Shown: piece by piece, positions 60,296 through 62,939 of the stretch
Layout: the number at the start of each line of letters is the position of its first letter
How positions within the stretch are numbered: the stretch's first letter is position 1
From: Aquidulcibacter sp.
GTDB taxonomy: Bacteria > Pseudomonadota > Alphaproteobacteria > Caulobacterales > Aquidulcibacteraceae
DNA length: 62,939 bases
NCBI RefSeq assembly: GCF_020253525.1
Contig: NZ_JADCBK010000051.1
Coordinates: 1 to 62,939, forward strand
Direction of reading: 5' to 3'
Notes under the pieces: generated by a model
Told to the model about the DNA's origin: nothing
The model's database searches: none
Seen by the model: the letters and a program-made list of their open reading frames with translations, nothing else
Made by a program: the position numbers and the translations under genes

Positions 60296-62939
60296 ATGCG
60301 TAAATATACCTATGGGCTAGGCCTGCGTACCAGCGTTTCGGTCATTGCCATGGTTCTGGGTTGCGCCGGAAGCGCAGCTGCTCAGACCGCACAGACCAGT
60401 TCGCAGGCACAGCCAGCGCAAGAAGTTGAGACCGTTGTGGTGCGCGGTTATCGCGCCTCGGTCGCTGATGCGCTGGCAACAAAGCGCAATTCGAATCTCA
60501 TCATTGAATCAATCACCGCCGAAGATATTGGCGAGTTCCCAGACAAAAACATCGCTGAATCCCTTCAGCGTCTGCCCGGTATTCAGATCGACCGCGAAAA
60601 TGGTCAAGGCACAAAAGTGCGGATTCGCGGTCTGGATCAGAACGTGGTGGTCCTTAACAATGAAATCTTTCTGACCGGTCTTGAAGCTTTCCGGATCGGG
60701 GAGGGCAATGCCACCCAGACCGATTCGCTTGAAGGTGTGCCCTCTGATCTCATCGGCGGCGTGGACGTCTTTAAGTCACCGCAATCCTCACTGCTCGAAG
60801 GCGGCCTTGGCGGGATCATCAATCTACGCACGCGTTCGGCCCGCAGTCTGAAAGATGGTCTTCTGTTTGCCGGTCAGGCCCGCGCCAACCAAAGCGAAGA
60901 TGGGGAGACGACCCCATCCTTGTCGGCAACATTGGGCTATCGCTTCAGCGACCGCCTGGCCGTCTTGGGCAGTCTGTCCTATGAGAAGAGCAATGTGGTA
61001 ACCGACGCCTTGGGCGGCGATAATCGCGGCGGCTGGCAGTTCAACAATCGCCCGCTCAGCAATGCGACGACGCGCAACATCTGGTCGCCTGAATATCGCT
61101 ATGTCACCAATCGCGATCAGGACCGCGAGCGCTTGGCAGGTTCGATCAATGTCGATTTCAAATTGTCAGACAAAGCTGACCTGCGCTTTGATTGGTTCCA
61201 TTCGAACCTGACGATTTTGACGAAAGAAGCCTCGCTCAAATTCCCATTCGCCAATGAGAATGCAACCTATGGCGCAGCCAATCTGCAGATTGGCGCAAAC
61301 AATGTGTTTGAGTCCGGCACGGTTACGGCCAATTCGGCCGAAGGCATCAGCTTTGTGCAAAATGGCGAAGCCAAGACCGACAACATCCAATTGGGTCTGG
61401 CGTGGGAGCTGACAGAGCGCTTGAAAGTCGACCTCGGTGCCTATCATTCGAAGGCAGATTATGAGAGCACGGCGGGCAATAATGACGTGCGTTATACCCA
61501 ATATGGCGTGCGCAATGGGACGGCAGCGGGCCTTATTCCAAACCCAACGGCACCGACGACTTTGGTCTTCAATTATAGCAATGGGGCCTTCCCGACTTTT
61601 ACACCTGCCCAACCATCGGCCTTCACCACGCCGTCGAGCGTTTTTGCGAAGTCGCATTGGGTCTTTGGTGAGAATACCACCATCGACAATACGGCCGTCC
61701 GGGCAGACTTTACCCTGCAAGCCCCCGATGCCTTGGATGGCCTTTGGGTCGTGCGCTTTGGTGCCCGCTATGCTGAGCGCAATGTGGACAGCGAATATGG
61801 TCGCTATTTGGCGGATTATTCCGGCAAGGGTGAGTTAAACGGCATCAATTTCGGCCAGAACTGGACCCCGCTGGGCTATTTCCAAGATGGCGCGATTGGC
61901 TATAAGTCGTGCGAGCTGCCCGTGGGCACACCCGGGCGTCCAGCGTGCGATGCCGGGGCCCGCTTTGGCAATTCGCCTGCTTTGATTACGCCTTATCAAA
62001 CCGCTGCAACCACACCAGGCCGGTTTGAGACTGTGACGGTTGGCGGCATTCAGGCCCTTTTCCAAAATCGCGATCAGATGGAAAATGCGGTCGACTGGAT
62101 TAAGTCGCTTTATCCCTCTACACCCTTTGCCTTCTACCGCGACCCCCTCAATAGTTTTGTGGTCGAGGAAAAGACCAAGAGCGGCTATTTGATGTTGGAT
62201 GTCGGCCGGCCGGATGACCGCTATCACATCAATGGCGGTGTGCGCGTCATCAATACCGAATTGACCGTCAATTCGAGCGGGACGCCAGTTGCTCCACGCT
62301 ATTGGGGTACAGATTCCTGGAACGGTGTGTTGGCTAACCCAACGCCAGAGCGTACCGTCCGCGACTATACCGACGTGCTGCCCAGTGCCAGCATCGTCTA
62401 TGACGCCACCGACAACAATAAGATCCGGGCCTCACTGGCCCGCGTGGTTGCCCGTCAGAATTTGTTCCAATTGGGTGAGGGGTCGCAATATGACTTCACC
62501 CGCGTCTCAACCCCCGGCCCGAACCTTGATCGGTTTGCCTTTACAAGTGGTCGCGGCGGCAATCCAAACTTGAACCCCTTCCGGGCCGATCAAGCAGACC
62601 TTGCTTGGGAACATTATTTCGGCCGCAAGGGTCTGGTCTCGGTTGGCTTGTTCTACAAGAAGATCGACTCCTTCATTCAAACCAATACGGTTCCCCGTGC
62701 GGTTGCCGATGGCACGGTGCAGGGCTCAACCGTTGGTTCCTTCTCGCAGCCAACCAATGGGGAAGCAGGCTCCATCAAGGGTCTGGAACTTTCGGCGCAA
62801 TATGACTTTGATGCCGGTTATGGCTTTACCGCCAACTATACCTATTCAGACTCAGAGTCGCCCTATTCAAACGACTATGACAAGAACTTGCCCATTCCAG
62901 GTGTTGCCAAAAATGCCTTCAACGTGACGGGCTATTATG
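60296..62939 (+). CDS. TonB-dependent outer-membrane receptor (truncated by window end)
   Basis: 881 residues are visible and the frame is open to the last base. Signal peptide ending GSAAAQT. TonB-box-like ETVVVRGYR, plug domain (DIGEFPDKNIAESLQRLPG; IDRENGQGTKVRIRGLDQN; LLEGGLGGIINLRTR), then barrel strands. Belongs to the class of receptors for oligosaccharide uptake. GGGAGG upstream of ATG 60296 is the ribosome-binding site. Promoter-proximal LacI-type operators and the divergent GH130 gene suggest mannosyl-glucose or mannan-derived oligosaccharides as substrate. Confidence 0.92.
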   Translation, partial: MRKYTYGLGLRTSVSVIAMVLGCAGSAAAQTAQTSSQAQPAQEVETVVVRGYRASVADALATKRNSNLIIESITAEDIGEFPDKNIAESLQRLPGIQIDRENGQGTKVRIRGLDQNVVVLNNEIFLTGLEAFRIGEGNATQTDSLEGVPSDLIGGVDVFKSPQSSLLEGGLGGIINLRTRSARSLKDGLLFAGQARANQSEDGETTPSLSATLGYRFSDRLAVLGSLSYEKSNVVTDALGGDNRGGWQFNNRPLSNATTRNIWSPEYRYVTNRDQDRERLAGSINVDFKLSDKADLRFDWFHSNLTILTKEASLKFPFANENATYGAANLQIGANNVFESGTVTANSAEGISFVQNGEAKTDNIQLGLAWELTERLKVDLGAYHSKADYESTAGNNDVRYTQYGVRNGTAAGLIPNPTAPTTLVFNYSNGAFPTFTPAQPSAFTTPSSVFAKSHWVFGENTTIDNTAVRADFTLQAPDALDGLWVVRFGARYAERNVDSEYGRYLADYSGKGELNGINFGQNWTPLGYFQDGAIGYKSCELPVGTPGRPACDAGARFGNSPALITPYQTAATTPGRFETVTVGGIQALFQNRDQMENAVDWIKSLYPSTPFAFYRDPLNSFVVEEKTKSGYLMLDVGRPDDRYHINGGVRVINTELTVNSSGTPVAPRYWGTDSWNGVLANPTPERTVRDYTDVLPSASIVYDATDNNKIRASLARVVARQNLFQLGEGSQYDFTRVSTPGPNLDRFAFTSGRGGNPNLNPFRADQADLAWEHYFGRKGLVSVGLFYKKIDSFIQTNTVPRAVADGTVQGSTVGSFSQPTNGEAGSIKGLELSAQYDFDAGYGFTANYTYSDSESPYSNDYDKNLPIPGVAKNAFNVTGYY

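Noticed and set aside
1-62939. tRNA, rRNA, CRISPR arrays, insertion sequences
   Set aside because: No cloverleaf-like sequence, rRNA block, regularly spaced repeat array or transposase reading frame was found on either strand by eye.

Overview
The window reads as DNA of an alphaproteobacterium with a TonB-receptor-rich, sugar-scavenging lifestyle (Caulobacterales-like is my best guess, at low confidence). The grounds are a RegB/RegA redox two-component pair, two large TonB-dependent receptors, an Entner-Doudoroff style zwf beside a HexR-like regulator, Tad-type secreted proteins and moderately high GC. About 18-23.1 kb holds a plasmid-type replication and partition module: a short Walker-type ParA, a ribbon-helix-helix partner, an RPA-family RepA and a helically phased iteron array. 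So this molecule is probably a large plasmid or chromid, even though it carries central metabolic genes.

Layout. 1-8.0 kb (minus strand): malK-malE-malF-malG, a periplasmic GH13 amylase and zwf, apparently one operon for maltodextrin uptake feeding glucose-6-phosphate oxidation. 8.0-8.3 kb: divergent promoter region with a perfect HexR-like palindrome. 8.3-18.0 kb (plus): hexR-like regulator, glgB, glgX, malQ and a 982-residue protein that looks like a full-length bacterial relative of the alpha/beta subunits of eukaryotic glycogen phosphorylase kinase. 18.0-23.1 kb: replicon module and candidate oriV. 21.9-33.7 kb: mixed housekeeping-type genes (WD40-like protein, GT-C membrane protein, GtrA, EVE-domain protein, NagB-II/NagA, two flavoproteins, RegB/RegA). 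34-41.8 kb: two Tad-domain surface proteins flanking a four-gene DevBCA/TolC-like exporter. 42.2-52.4 kb: a divergent galactonate-type locus. Its minus arm has a DapA-like aldolase, an enolase-superfamily dehydratase, an IclR regulator and an MFS transporter. Its plus arm has a TonB receptor, an SDR dehydrogenase, a KDGal kinase and a fused KDPGal aldolase-lactonase. 52.5-58.7 kb: orphan and regulatory genes, including a LytTR regulator next to an outer-membrane protein with phased direct repeats between them. 58.8 kb to the end: a GH130 mannosylglucose phosphorylase divergent from a second TonB receptor, with three LacI-type operators between them.

How it works together (inference). Maltodextrins enter through MalEFGK, are trimmed by the amylase, GlgX and MalQ, and are stored or remobilised through GlgB and the phosphorylase-kinase-like protein. 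The resulting glucose-6-phosphate goes to Zwf under a HexR-type switch. The galactose/galactonate and mannosyl-glucose loci add further carbohydrate routes, each with its own TonB receptor.
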